Below are positions 33,986 through 42,494 of a DNA stretch of 64,000 nt, one piece after another. Position 1 is the stretch's first letter, and every line of letters starts with the position of its first letter. A program made the position numbers and the translations under genes. This DNA comes from Bryobacteraceae bacterium (GTDB taxonomy: Bacteria > Acidobacteriota > Terriglobia > Bryobacterales > Bryobacteraceae): NCBI GenBank assembly GCA_030041495.1, contig JASHNT010000081.1:33412-97411 (forward strand), read 5' to 3'. Under the pieces are notes generated by a model, which saw only the letters and a list, made by a program, of their open reading frames with translations, did no database searches and was not told where the DNA came from.

Positions 33986-34453
33986 ATGCCCGGGGGCTAT
34001 ACAGGTACAAGCCGCACCCGCTTTATGACACCGACGCAATATGACAACGATTACGTTTTATGCGAGTGCGATCTAGAGCCTTTGGTCAGCCTGGTCAGCG
34101 AGTTGGAGAAGACCCATGGCGTGAGCATCGTCAAGAAGCCGACTGTTTGCTCGACCATGATCCGCACCGAGGATTCGCTTGAAAAACAGGAATTCTTCCT
34201 AGGCGAAGCACTAATCACGGAGTGCGAGGTTGCGGTGGACAATACGGCAGGATACGGCCTCTGTCTCGGCGAAGAACCGCAGCGGAGTTACTCGATCGCC
34301 GTGATCGACGCGTTGCTGCATCGGGAGGCTACTCCCAGGGAGGTGCTACGGTTCCTGGATCGCCAACGCGATGTGATCGACGAGCGTGAGCGCCGCGAGT
34401 TCAATCTGATTCTGCGCACCCAAGTCGACATTAAGTTGATGGAGGAAGAGTAG
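33986..34453 (+). CDS. phnG: C-P lyase complex subunit PhnG
   Basis: A 155-residue subunit of the PhnGHIJ core. The family centre is KPTVCSTMIRTEDSLEKQEFFLGEALITECEVAVDNTAGYGLCLGEEPQRSYSIAVIDALL, followed by a helical tail ending RTQVDIKLMEEE. ATG 33986 is one choice; ATG 34025 (MTPTQYDNDYV) also fits and would keep the TACGT-type palindrome well clear of the ribosome site. Three bases separate it from phnH. Confidence 0.9.
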   Translation: MPGGYTGTSRTRFMTPTQYDNDYVLCECDLEPLVSLVSELEKTHGVSIVKKPTVCSTMIRTEDSLEKQEFFLGEALITECEVAVDNTAGYGLCLGEEPQRSYSIAVIDALLHREATPREVLRFLDRQRDVIDERERREFNLILRTQVDIKLMEEE

Positions 34454-34456
34454 CCG

Positions 34457-35092
34457 GTGGGAAGAGAAGCCGCCTACGACGAAGTATTCGATGGCCAGGC
34501 GCACTTTCGCGCGCTGCTCGATAGCACCGCGCGTCCCGGGGCTCTCAACTTTCTAACTCCTGTACAAATCGACCCGCCCGCCGGGTTGAATCGGGCGACC
34601 GCGTTGATCGCCTTCGCGCTCATGGATGGCAATAGCAATTTCGCGACGGTCAATATGACGCAAAGCGAAGGCAGTTACCTGGCCGCGAACACGAGAGCGC
34701 GCCGCACCGAAATCGATGGCGCGGATTTCATCTTTGCCTCCGGGGACGAGGCGCCCGAGTTTCTTGAGGCCGCCTGTTGCGGCACTTTGCTTTATCCCGA
34801 CACGGCCGCGACTCTGATACTTCAAATCCAAGATGCAGTAGTGCAAATCCAGGACGCGCCAGAGCGGCCGCTCACCGGTGGACTGAGGCTGACACTCAAA
34901 GGGCCGGGCGTGGACGGGATCTCGGCGCTTTTCGTTCGCGGTATCAGAGCGGACCTGCTTCTGGCTTTGCAAGCGCGAAATGCCGAGTTTCCGCTTGGCC
35001 TGGATGCGATTCTTACCTTCGTCGACGAATCGGGAAGGGCCTGTCTGGCGGCACTTCCGCGCACTACTCACGTTTCGTGGGAAAAATGCTGA
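34457..35092 (+). CDS. phnH: C-P lyase complex subunit PhnH
   Basis: A 211-residue PLP-transferase-like fold without PLP, part of the PhnGHIJ core. Typical features are YDEVFDGQAHFRALLDSTARPG at the start, FVASGDEAPEFL-like FIFASGDEAPEFLEAACCGTLLYPDTAATLIL, TGGLRLTLKGPGVDG and ALQARNAEFPLGLDAILTF. The start is GTG 34457. The stop overlaps the phnJ ATG (TGATG), so the pair is translationally coupled. Confidence 0.92.
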   Translation: MGREAAYDEVFDGQAHFRALLDSTARPGALNFLTPVQIDPPAGLNRATALIAFALMDGNSNFATVNMTQSEGSYLAANTRARRTEIDGADFIFASGDEAPEFLEAACCGTLLYPDTAATLILQIQDAVVQIQDAPERPLTGGLRLTLKGPGVDGISALFVRGIRADLLLALQARNAEFPLGLDAILTFVDESGRACLAALPRTTHVSWEKC

Positions 35093-35973
35093 TGGTGGCC
35101 GCAACAAAGTTTCAGTCGAGTTATCACTATGGCTTCATCGACGAGGCAACCAAGAAGGAAATCAGGCGGAAGACGCTGAAGGCTGTTTGCATCCCCGGGT
35201 ATCAAGTGCCGTATTCGTCTCCGGAAATGCCGATTTCGCGAGGCTGGGGCACCGGCGGTTTGCATCTGACACTTACTCTGATCGGCAAAAGCGACGTCCT
35301 CAAAATCATCGATCAGGGCAGCGACGCCAGTGTGAACGCATGCCATCTCCGGCGGTTCGTTCAGATGATGGCGGATTGCGCCGTCACCTTCGATACGGCG
35401 CAGGCCACCATCATTCAGAGCCGTCACCGGGTTCCCGAGGAAATTCTCACGAATCGCCAGATTCTGGTATTGCAAGTGCCGCAGCCGGAGGTCTTGAGAG
35501 GGGTGGAGCGATTTGAGGCGCGCACTCGCCAGATGCACGGCGAGGCAGACTACTCGAAGATCTGGGTCTCCCTTTACGAGGCTTATGTCCGTTTCGGGGC
35601 GACAATGCGCGGCTCCGGTTATCCGATCAAAGTGAATCGCCGCTACATCACCACTCCGTCTCCGATTCCGCGTTGGGATACGCCTAATCTCAGCATGGCC
35701 CACTGTCTCTATTTGTTCGGCGCCGGCCGCGAAAAGCGAATCCAGGCGATCCCGCCACATACTCCGGTTGAACCGCTGGAGTTCGAGGATGTCAAATTCA
35801 GGGTGGAGGAGTTCGCGGGCATTCGATGCAGCGTGAGTGGCGAAAGCCGCGCATTCATGGACGAGATCTTCAATGGAGAGGGCCATCGTAGACACGTCAT
35901 CAACGACAGTAACTTTCTGGATAAATTGACATCGGGCGAACGCCCGCCCCAGCGCGTTTTTGTGAACTCATGA
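35092..35973 (+). CDS. phnJ: PhnJ homologue lacking three of four catalytic/Fe-S cysteines
   Basis: E. coli PhnJ cleaves the C-P bond by radical SAM chemistry using CX2CX21CX5C (C241, C244, C266 for the 4Fe-4S cluster, C272 for the thiyl) and Gly32. This 293-residue homologue is clear: KAVCIPGYQVPYSSPEMP with Gly36 for Gly32, GWGTGGLHLTLTLIGKSDVLKIIDQGSDASVNA, IQSRHRVPEEILTNRQI, PIPRWDTPNLSM and LFGAGREKRIQAIPP. The cysteine region reads RCSVSGESRAFMDEIF then HVINDSNFLDK: C246 remains, the others are S249, I270 and L276. No frameshift restores them. ATG 35086 is an alternative start. Confidence 0.92.
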   Translation: MVAATKFQSSYHYGFIDEATKKEIRRKTLKAVCIPGYQVPYSSPEMPISRGWGTGGLHLTLTLIGKSDVLKIIDQGSDASVNACHLRRFVQMMADCAVTFDTAQATIIQSRHRVPEEILTNRQILVLQVPQPEVLRGVERFEARTRQMHGEADYSKIWVSLYEAYVRFGATMRGSGYPIKVNRRYITTPSPIPRWDTPNLSMAHCLYLFGAGREKRIQAIPPHTPVEPLEFEDVKFRVEEFAGIRCSVSGESRAFMDEIFNGEGHRRHVINDSNFLDKLTSGERPPQRVFVNS

Positions 35974-36821
35974 ATCATCAGGAAGACCAGAACTGGTTGT
36001 TGCGCGTTCGCGGCCTCACAAAGATCTTTGGCCAGCCTTGCGATAGCAGCATCGCCCAGACCGGACCGGAACATGCCACCAACATCTGCCCGGAGACCGG
36101 AGCCGTCGTCGCCATCGCTGACATCGGCTTCGATTTATATCCGGGTGAAGTGCTGGGGATCGTTGGAGAGAGCGGCTCCGGGAAAAGCACGCTGGTGCAG
36201 TTGTTGCATTTCGACCAGGAAGCCAGCGGCGGGCGCGTACTCTTTCAAGAAGTCGACCAGGGCCGCACCAACATCCTGGCGCTCTCCAACCAGCGCAAGC
36301 GGTTTATCAAGAACCATCTCATGGGGATGGTTTATCAGAACCCGCGCGACGGACTGAACTTCAATTTTACCGCCGGTGGCAACATCGCGGAGAAACTACT
36401 AATGGCGGGGACCTTTCACGTCGGGAAGATTCGCGGACGCGCCGGCTATCTGCTAACGCAGACGGAAGTCCCGGTGCTCAGGATGGACGAGACTCCTGCA
36501 TCTTTCAGTGGCGGCATGCAGCAGCGTGTACAAATCTCCAAAGCCGTCGCGAACAATCCTCCGTTGGTGTTCTTCGACGAAGTGACCAGTGGTCTGGATG
36601 TCTCCGTGCAGGCCAAGGTTCTCGATTTGATCCGTAAACTGCAGCAGGAATCGGGTATTTCGATGATCGTTGTGTCGCACGATCTGGGTGTGATTCGAAT
36701 GTTGACGGACCGGACCATCGTTCTAAAGCACGGGCGGATGGTGGAGCACGGCTTGACCGACCAGATTTTGCAGGATCCGCAGCACGCTTATACCCAACTG
36801 TTGGTTAGCTCCCTGCTCTGA
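35970..36821 (+). CDS. phnK: C-P lyase ABC-type ATPase PhnK with reduced cysteine insertion
   Basis: An ABC ATPase that docks on PhnJ in the E. coli complex. The 283 residues include Walker A GESGSGKST (66-74), MVYQNPRDGLNFNFTAGGNIAEKLL, signature SFSGGMQQRVQISKAV, Walker B LVFFDEVTSGLDVSVQAKVLDL and VSHDLGVIRML. Residues 21-50 are an insertion absent from E. coli but known to me from actinobacterial/rhizobial-type PhnK as GCPxC...TGPE...CPxCG; here it reads QPCDSSIAQTGPEHATNICPETG, so only Cys24 and Cys40 of four remain. ATGA overlap with phnJ. Confidence 0.92.
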   Translation: MNHQEDQNWLLRVRGLTKIFGQPCDSSIAQTGPEHATNICPETGAVVAIADIGFDLYPGEVLGIVGESGSGKSTLVQLLHFDQEASGGRVLFQEVDQGRTNILALSNQRKRFIKNHLMGMVYQNPRDGLNFNFTAGGNIAEKLLMAGTFHVGKIRGRAGYLLTQTEVPVLRMDETPASFSGGMQQRVQISKAVANNPPLVFFDEVTSGLDVSVQAKVLDLIRKLQQESGISMIVVSHDLGVIRMLTDRTIVLKHGRMVEHGLTDQILQDPQHAYTQLLVSSLL

Positions 36822-36838
36822 TCCGCGAACGTGAACCG

Positions 36839-37570
36839 ATGGCCACGCTCCTCAAAGTTGCGAATCTCCACAAAGAGTTCACGCTATTCATCCCAGGAGC
36901 GAAGAAGATTCGCGCGCTCGAAAACGTCTCCTTCGATATGGAGGAAGGAGAGATTCTTGGCCTCACCGGCAAGTCCGGAGCGGGCAAATCGACGCTGATG
37001 AAGTGCATCTATCGTACGTACCTGCCGACCTCCGGAAGCATACGCATGCATCTCGCAAATGGAGGAGTGTCGAATATCGCCCATGCGCCGGAGCACGAGG
37101 TCCTATCGATCCGTAGGACGGAAATGCACTATTGTTCGCAATTCCTCCACGCAATTCCCCGCGTCCCTGCGCTCGAAGTCGTTTCGGAGGGACTGCGGGT
37201 TCGCGGATACTCCCGCGAAGATGCATCCGGCCAAGCCCAGAAGTGTTTCGAGCGCCTGGCTTTGCCTGAGGAACTGTGGAATGCCTACCCGTCGACCTTC
37301 AGCGGAGGCGAGCAGCAAAGAGTAAACATCAGCCGCGCCGTCCTCTCGCGTCCTCGATTGCTGCTCGTCGATGAACCTACGGCATCGCTTGACTTGAAGA
37401 CCAAGGATGCGGTGATCGACATACTTTTGGAGTTGAAGGCGTCCGGCACTTCGATCCTCCTCATTACGCATGACGCACACACGCTCAATCGTTTATGCGA
37501 CCGCTGTCTTCACTTGGAGAACGGCGCCCTGCGAAATGCGGTGCCTGTGCGTAACACGGAGAAGGTGTAG
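36839..37570 (+). CDS. phnL: C-P lyase ABC-type ATPase PhnL
   Basis: A 243-residue ABC ATPase, second nucleotide-binding subunit of the C-P lyase machinery; it is not a membrane transporter part. Walker A GKSGAGKSTLMKCIYRTYLPTSG, family block LSIRRTEMHYCSQFLHAIPRVPALEVVSEGL, ERLALPEELWNAYPSTFSGGEQQRVNISRAV, Walker B LLLVDEPTASLDLKTKDAV and THDAHTLNRLCDR. All ATPase motifs are intact. It lies 17 bases after phnK and three before phnD. Confidence 0.92.
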   Translation: MATLLKVANLHKEFTLFIPGAKKIRALENVSFDMEEGEILGLTGKSGAGKSTLMKCIYRTYLPTSGSIRMHLANGGVSNIAHAPEHEVLSIRRTEMHYCSQFLHAIPRVPALEVVSEGLRVRGYSREDASGQAQKCFERLALPEELWNAYPSTFSGGEQQRVNISRAVLSRPRLLLVDEPTASLDLKTKDAVIDILLELKASGTSILLITHDAHTLNRLCDRCLHLENGALRNAVPVRNTEKV

Positions 37571-37573
37571 GTC

Positions 37574-38500
37574 ATGCGATTTTGCGCGGCCGTGCCGTTT
37601 GCGGCGGTTATTTTTCTAACTTCGTGCGGAACAACCAGCGCTTCGATCGGACCAAACGGCAGGCCTTCGGTTCTTCGCTATTGCTTTACCGTGAGCGGTC
37701 TAGATCCGGGTCCCGCGAACCATCGTCTCGAACTGACCCGGCGTTACCTTGAGCGGGAACTGCACCTTAAAGTGGAGGTGGTAAAGACCACGGCCTACGG
37801 TGCCGTGATCGAGGCCTTCCGCGCGAAAAAGATCGATGTCGCGTCGATCTCGCCCTTCGCCTACATTCTGGCGACGCAAAAGGCGCGGGTTGAGGCGATC
37901 GCGATGCGGGGCTCAAGAGATGGCACGCCTGGAGACTATAGCGGAGTCATCGCCGTACCGGGCGATAGTCCCATCCGTTCCATAGACGATTTGCTTCAGC
38001 ATTCCAGGGAGTTGACAATCTCCTTCGTCGATCCCGCATCGAGCTCCGGTTTTCTGGTGGAGAACGCCTTTCTCCAATCCAAGGGAATCGAGCCGCTGCG
38101 CGACTTCAAGAAAGTTGTGTTTTCGATGACCCATCCCGCTTCGCTGCTGGCATTGAAGTCCGGAAAAGTCGATGCCGCTGCCACCATGCTGCGTTTGATC
38201 AAGCGGTATGAGGAAACGGGTAAGCTAGCCAAGGGCGACGTTCGCGTCCTTTGGGTTTCTCCCAACATCCCCAATCAGCCGATCGCCGTGCGAAAAGACT
38301 TGCCCCAGGACCTCAAGGAGGACATCCGGCGTGCATTCCTTGACATGCCCAGGAAGGACCCGGAGGCGTGGATCAGCCAAACCACAGGGTCATCCGCGGC
38401 CCCCACTGGCGAGGCGTACGTATCCGCGAATGATTCCATGTTTGACGGCCTTCGCGAGGTGGCTCGGGACGTGAAAGACCTGAGCCTTCTGGATCGCTAG
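37574..38500 (+). CDS. phnD: Phosphonate-type ABC transporter substrate-binding lipoprotein
   Basis: A 308-residue periplasmic binding protein anchored by a lipobox (FLTSC, Cys18). PhnD-family features: RYCFTVSGLDPGPANHRLELTRRYLERELHLKVEVVKTTAYGAVIEAFRAKKIDVASISPFAYILA, FVDPASSSGFLVENAFLQSKGI, GKVDAAATML and WVSPNIPNQPIAVRKDLP. The specificity cannot be told; related proteins bind phosphonates, phosphite or phosphate esters. Confidence 0.9.
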   Translation: MRFCAAVPFAAVIFLTSCGTTSASIGPNGRPSVLRYCFTVSGLDPGPANHRLELTRRYLERELHLKVEVVKTTAYGAVIEAFRAKKIDVASISPFAYILATQKARVEAIAMRGSRDGTPGDYSGVIAVPGDSPIRSIDDLLQHSRELTISFVDPASSSGFLVENAFLQSKGIEPLRDFKKVVFSMTHPASLLALKSGKVDAAATMLRLIKRYEETGKLAKGDVRVLWVSPNIPNQPIAVRKDLPQDLKEDIRRAFLDMPRKDPEAWISQTTGSSAAPTGEAYVSANDSMFDGLREVARDVKDLSLLDR

Positions 38501-38520
38501 GGTCCGGCGGGGTTACGGCG

Positions 38521-39324
38521 ATGCTCGAAGTAAAAGGTCTTTCGAAGCGGCTTCCGACTGGAAAGACGATTCTCAACGACATAAGCTTTCGCGTCGATAA
38601 GGGCGAGTTCGTCGCGCTGTTGGGAGCGAGCGGAGCGGGCAAGTCGATGACGATGCGTGCGATCGCCGGACTTACTTCGGTAACCGCGGGCGAAGTCGTT
38701 TTCTCCGGCGAGTCCGGCAAATGCTATACGACCATTACCGCGAGCGGCAAAACGAGCGGCAAAGACTTGCGCCGCGCGCGCCGCAATATCGGCGTGATCT
38801 TTCAGGGATCGAATCTGGTGAAGCGCCTGCCCGTGCTGGACAACGTGATGATCGGACGGCTCGGACGCATTCATCCGCTGCGCAGTTGGCTGTACGGATT
38901 TACCGACCAAGAGGCCAGTGAGGCTATGGCAGCACTCGAGCGGGTGGGTATGGCTGGGTTTGCGTCGCGCAGGACCGGCTCTCTTAGCGGCGGCGAAGTA
39001 CAAAGAGTTGCGATCGCGCGCGCGATTTTTCAACGTCCGCTCCTTTATCTGGCCGATGAACCGGTCTCGAGCCTGGATCCCAAGAACGCCGAAGCCATCA
39101 TGCAACTGATGCAGCCGCTGGCTCGGGAGCATCCGATTCTCGGAGCATTCCATCAACCTGGCATGGTCATGCACTATTGCACTCGCGTGATTGCCCTCCA
39201 CAAAGGATCCATCATCTACAACGGGGCTCCTAACCTGAGCGCGAAGCAGCTCGACGAGATTTATTGCGGCCAGGCGGATCGTCCCGAAGCGACTCAAGAG
39301 TTGACGGCGGCTGCGGAGTCTTAA
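38521..39324 (+). CDS. phnC: Phosphonate-type ABC transporter ATPase
   Basis: A 267-residue ATPase with Walker A LLGASGAGKSMTMRAIAGL, Q-loop IGVIFQGSNLVKRLPVLDNVMIGRLGRI (a PhnC hallmark), signature SLSGGEVQRVAIARAIFQRP, Walker B LYLADEPVSSLDPKNAEAI and the switch region FHQPGMVMHYCTRVIAL, where the usual LH is changed to FH. It energises the two PhnE permeases that follow. Confidence 0.92.
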   Translation: MLEVKGLSKRLPTGKTILNDISFRVDKGEFVALLGASGAGKSMTMRAIAGLTSVTAGEVVFSGESGKCYTTITASGKTSGKDLRRARRNIGVIFQGSNLVKRLPVLDNVMIGRLGRIHPLRSWLYGFTDQEASEAMAALERVGMAGFASRRTGSLSGGEVQRVAIARAIFQRPLLYLADEPVSSLDPKNAEAIMQLMQPLAREHPILGAFHQPGMVMHYCTRVIALHKGSIIYNGAPNLSAKQLDEIYCGQADRPEATQELTAAAES

Positions 39325-39325
39325 G

Positions 39326-40102
39326 GTGACCTGGTCCGAGTTCAGCTTCGAGCGTTACCGTCGATACTTGCCTGCGGCCGCCATCTTCATCGTAGCCGTG
39401 GCGGCGTCCGCGTACCTCTCGGAAGTAAGTCTGACCGATCTTAGGAGGGGCATCCTCAAGGGGCTCTCGCTTCTCACGCTGTTCTTTCCGCCGGATTGGA
39501 GTGCCTGCAAAGACATGCTTCAGCCGGCCCTCGTGACCCTGGTCATCTGTCTGGTGGCCACGCCCATCGGAGCCGCATTTTCGATCGTGTTCGGACTGGC
39601 TGCCGCACGGAATATCGCTCCGGAATGGCTGCGGCTGACCGCGCGCACGGTGATCGCGGTCGAACGCGGGCTCCCGGAGATTGTGATCTTGCTGGTGCTG
39701 GTGGCGGCGTTTGGATTGGGCCCCTTTGCGGGCGTGATGGCGCTGGCTATCGGAAGCATAGGAATGCTCGGCAAGCTGCTGGCGGATGCGATTGAAGAGA
39801 TCGACCCCCGCGTGCTCGATGCGGTAGCCGCGGTGGGCGCGACTCCGTGGCAGGTGATCCGGCACGCGGTCTTGCCGGAGGTGCTGCCGGCGCTGGTGGC
39901 GAATTCCATCTTCCGGTTCGAAGTCAATGTTCGCGCATCGGTCCTTCTCGGCGCCGTGGGCGCGGGTGGGATCGGATATGAGTTGGATGCCGCCATCAAT
40001 CAACTGGAGTACAGCCGGGCAACGATGGCTGTGCTCATGATTTTGCTGCTGGTGTTTCTATCGGAGCGTGCATCGGACTGGGTCCGTTCGAAGGTCTTAT
40101 GA
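39326..40102 (+). CDS. phnE: Phosphonate-type ABC transporter permease, first copy
   Basis: A 258-residue membrane protein with about six helices and the EAA loop in LDAVAAVGATPWQVIRHAVLPEVLPALVANSIFRFEVNVRASVLLGAVGAGGIGYEL, typical of PhnE. GTG start one base after the phnC stop. The next gene is a second permease, so the channel is probably a heterodimer. Confidence 0.9.
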   Translation: MTWSEFSFERYRRYLPAAAIFIVAVAASAYLSEVSLTDLRRGILKGLSLLTLFFPPDWSACKDMLQPALVTLVICLVATPIGAAFSIVFGLAAARNIAPEWLRLTARTVIAVERGLPEIVILLVLVAAFGLGPFAGVMALAIGSIGMLGKLLADAIEEIDPRVLDAVAAVGATPWQVIRHAVLPEVLPALVANSIFRFEVNVRASVLLGAVGAGGIGYELDAAINQLEYSRATMAVLMILLLVFLSERASDWVRSKVL

Positions 40103-40917
40103 GCGCCAGCCTGGCCGTGCCTTCCAACGTGTTGCCCTCAGTGCGTTTTCGCCGCCGGATGGCGCTGCTGGTGGTTTGTTGCGCCAGCGTGGCTGCGTTC
40201 TTGATCTACCTCAAAGTGGATCCGATCGAGTTCTTTCGCGACTTCCACTTCGTAAGCGACTTGATCAAGCAGATGATGCCACCCGACCTGCGCCTGCTGT
40301 GGGTGAAGCATGGCCTGTGGACCTCGCTGCTGCAGACGGTCGCCATGGCATTCTTCGGCACGCTCATAGGCTCGATCATCGCCGTTATCTTGGCGTTGTT
40401 CGCAGCGGGGAATACGTCGCCATCGTGGGCGTTACGTCTCGGGGTAAGAACGCTCCTCGCCGTTGAGCGGTCCACTCCGAATATCGTCGTGCTCTTGGTG
40501 TTGCTGATTGCCGTCGGCATCGGACCGTTCGCCGCGACGCTGTCCCTTTGCATCGGCACGGTGGGCATGTTTGGCAAACTCTTCGCCGACGCCATCGAGC
40601 AGGTGGATCCGCTGCCTGGTGAAGCGCTGATTGCGGCCGGAGCAAGCCGGCTTCAGGTGATTCGCTACGCGACCCTGCCCCAAGTGGCGCCGTCGGTGGT
40701 CGCGAACGTGTTCTACGCGTTCGATGTGAACCTGAGGCTTGCGGTCGCCCTCGGCATTTTCGGAGGCGGCGGAATTGGTTTCGAGCTTCACCTTGCACAA
40801 AGCGTGCTGCGCTACAAAGACATGCTTGCGTGCGTGATTCTGATCCTGGTCCTGATCAATGTGATGGAGCGCATCGCCGACGCCTTGCGCCGGAGGTTGT
40901 TCCTCCAGGAGGTCTAA
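40099..40917 (+). CDS. phnE: Phosphonate-type ABC transporter permease, second copy
   Basis: A 272-residue paralogue of the preceding permease with the same EAA loop (EALIAAGASRLQVIRYATLPQVAPSVVANVFYAFDVNLRLAVALGIFGGGGIGFEL). ATGA overlap with the first copy. It ends the 11-gene phn run; the next genes converge on it after a gap of 41 bases with no obvious terminator. Confidence 0.9.
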   Translation: MSASLAVPSNVLPSVRFRRRMALLVVCCASVAAFLIYLKVDPIEFFRDFHFVSDLIKQMMPPDLRLLWVKHGLWTSLLQTVAMAFFGTLIGSIIAVILALFAAGNTSPSWALRLGVRTLLAVERSTPNIVVLLVLLIAVGIGPFAATLSLCIGTVGMFGKLFADAIEQVDPLPGEALIAAGASRLQVIRYATLPQVAPSVVANVFYAFDVNLRLAVALGIFGGGGIGFELHLAQSVLRYKDMLACVILILVLINVMERIADALRRRLFLQEV

Positions 40918-40958
40918 CCTTCTCCATCACTATTTTGAGATGCGCAGAAATCAGGCGT

Positions 40959-41369
40959 TCACTTCTTGTTCGGGTCAGCCGGTTCGCTTTCTGTCCCGCC
41001 CAGGAACATGCGCTTCCCATCAGGGAACGTAATGTTCCTGCCGACCGCGATATTCCCGTGGTCCTTGCCCTGATAACCCTCCACAACGATTTCGGTTCCA
41101 GGCGGCAGGGAATGCTTGGTGAAGCCGAGCCTGAGCAAAGCGTTTGGGCTGCCACCCTCGATCATCCAGTTGGTGACGGTGCCGTCCTCGTTTTTCACGT
41201 CGATGTGAATCCAGGAATGAGGATTCACCAATTCCCATTGGGTGACGATTCCGCGCAGCTTGATGGGGCGGCTCGCGTCGAATTCCGCCGAGAAGGAGTG
41301 GTGCGCCCACAGCGGCACCGCCAGCAACATTCCAATACCGCTAACAACAGTCATTAATCTTGTTTTCAT
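40959..41369 (-). CDS. DUF6152 family secreted protein
   Basis: A 136-residue exported protein: signal peptide ending PLWAHHSFSAEFD, then RPIKLRGIVTQWELVNPHSWIHIDVKNEDG and PPGTEIVVEGYQGKDHGNIAVGRNITFPDGKRMFLG. HHSF...F and NPH are typical of DUF6152, a small beta-barrel (OB-like) periplasmic family often found with 'HWEGDTLVV' proteins, as here. Function unknown. It follows the next gene on the minus strand by 13 bases. Confidence 0.8.
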   Translation of the reverse strand: MKTRLMTVVSGIGMLLAVPLWAHHSFSAEFDASRPIKLRGIVTQWELVNPHSWIHIDVKNEDGTVTNWMIEGGSPNALLRLGFTKHSLPPGTEIVVEGYQGKDHGNIAVGRNITFPDGKRMFLGGTESEPADPNKK

Positions 41370-41382
41370 CGTTGTGTCCCGC

Positions 41383-42426
41383 CTACTTGCCGGCCTTCTT
41401 CGCCGCTTCCTCCTCCGCCACGCGAGCGCCGGCGAGCGTGTTGCGCATGGAATAGTTTCCTTCGTGGCAGGCGTATTCGAAGATTGGTCCTTTCACCTTC
41501 GACCAAGCTGTCTCCGCGGTCCATGGCTGGTCCCAAGTCTCGGGATCTTCAACCGTAAATCGGTATAAGATCGTGTCCGCGTCGACGCGCGTGAAGCGTT
41601 CCACTACGTGCAGCTTGTCGCCGGATCCTTGGAAAGGATTGCGGGACGTGAAGTTGGTGGTATCCACCACCAGCGTATCGCCCTCCCAGTGGCCGATCGA
41701 GTCGCCTCTGAATTGGCGTACTTCAGCGGCGAGATGCGGACGGCCGTCAATGGGAACCACCCGGACAGAGTGGTTCATCTCTGCCATAATAGCGACCACT
41801 CCATCTCCCTGGACGATCTGCAGATTGTTGTTGTAGCCGCCGGAGAGCATGGGCACGGACTCCTGGTTGACCTCGATGCAACGCGAGCTCAGCGAAAGGT
41901 CCTCGGGTCCATCCAGGTGTCCCCGGTTCTTGGCGGCGATCTGTGCATTTCTCTTGCGCGCTTCGGGTAGCATCGGAGGCAAGGTTCCCGTCTCCCCCAC
42001 GATCAGTGAAGTCCGCCGGTTCCAGGAGAGCTTGGCTTGACCGCGGTCCAACCCGTATTGGGTATAGTCGTAGTGCACATCCGCGTTAGTTCCACGCTCG
42101 GTCGGGCGGCCCTCCTCAACGTTGAGCGCCAGGCGATCCTGGTCTTTCTTCATTAAGTCCGCCAGTTCCGCGTCGGTATAGAACTCTTTCGCACCCAACC
42201 CCTTAGGCCGTTCAAGGGGCGTCTCCGTACTGTTGCTCCAGTATCCTTGCAGGTCCGGGTGGCCATCCGGCGTCCGCGGGGGCGTCCAAACCCGCTTTGC
42301 GCCGGCGCTCGTGTTAGCTGCCTTACTGGCGACGGTCGCGCGTTGCCCGGAGGCGGGCGTCTGGGCGCAAAGCATGACCGACGCCGTCAGAGCGGCGGCA
42401 GTTGAAGCGAATAAACGATAGCCCAT
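41383..42426 (-). CDS. Secreted 'HWEGDTLVV' family protein (347 aa)
   Basis: The start at 42426 is chosen over 42549 because AAGGA lies close upstream and a signal peptide begins there (LFASTAAALTASVMLCAQ). Family features are TPPRTPDGHPDLQGYWSNSTETPLERP, YNNNLQIVQGDGVVAIMAEMNHSVRVVPIDGRPH, GHWEGDTLVVDTTNFTSRNPFQG and LHVVERFTRVDADTILYRFTVEDPETWDQPW. Such proteins are abundant in Acidobacteria and have no proven role. The promoter carries the TACGT-type palindrome and mirrors that of the divergent cytochrome gene. Confidence 0.75.
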   Translation of the reverse strand: MGYRLFASTAAALTASVMLCAQTPASGQRATVASKAANTSAGAKRVWTPPRTPDGHPDLQGYWSNSTETPLERPKGLGAKEFYTDAELADLMKKDQDRLALNVEEGRPTERGTNADVHYDYTQYGLDRGQAKLSWNRRTSLIVGETGTLPPMLPEARKRNAQIAAKNRGHLDGPEDLSLSSRCIEVNQESVPMLSGGYNNNLQIVQGDGVVAIMAEMNHSVRVVPIDGRPHLAAEVRQFRGDSIGHWEGDTLVVDTTNFTSRNPFQGSGDKLHVVERFTRVDADTILYRFTVEDPETWDQPWTAETAWSKVKGPIFEYACHEGNYSMRNTLAGARVAEEEAAKKAGK

Positions 42427-42494
42427 TCGGAGCGTCCTTTCTGCAAATGGCGGAGCGTGCAAGCTTCCGCAGCCGTCATCGCGCCATTCGAATC

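Noticed and set aside
34777..35091. An N-terminal extension of PhnJ from 34777
   Set aside because: These codons overlap phnH in another frame and have no family similarity; PhnJ similarity and the TGATG coupling begin at 35092.
35773..35973. A frameshift hiding the PhnJ cysteine motif
   Set aside because: I read all three forward frames of this stretch. One stops at once after the first Cys region, another has no CxxC, and the annotated frame keeps family residues (DE, ND-N) to the end, so the losses are substitutions.
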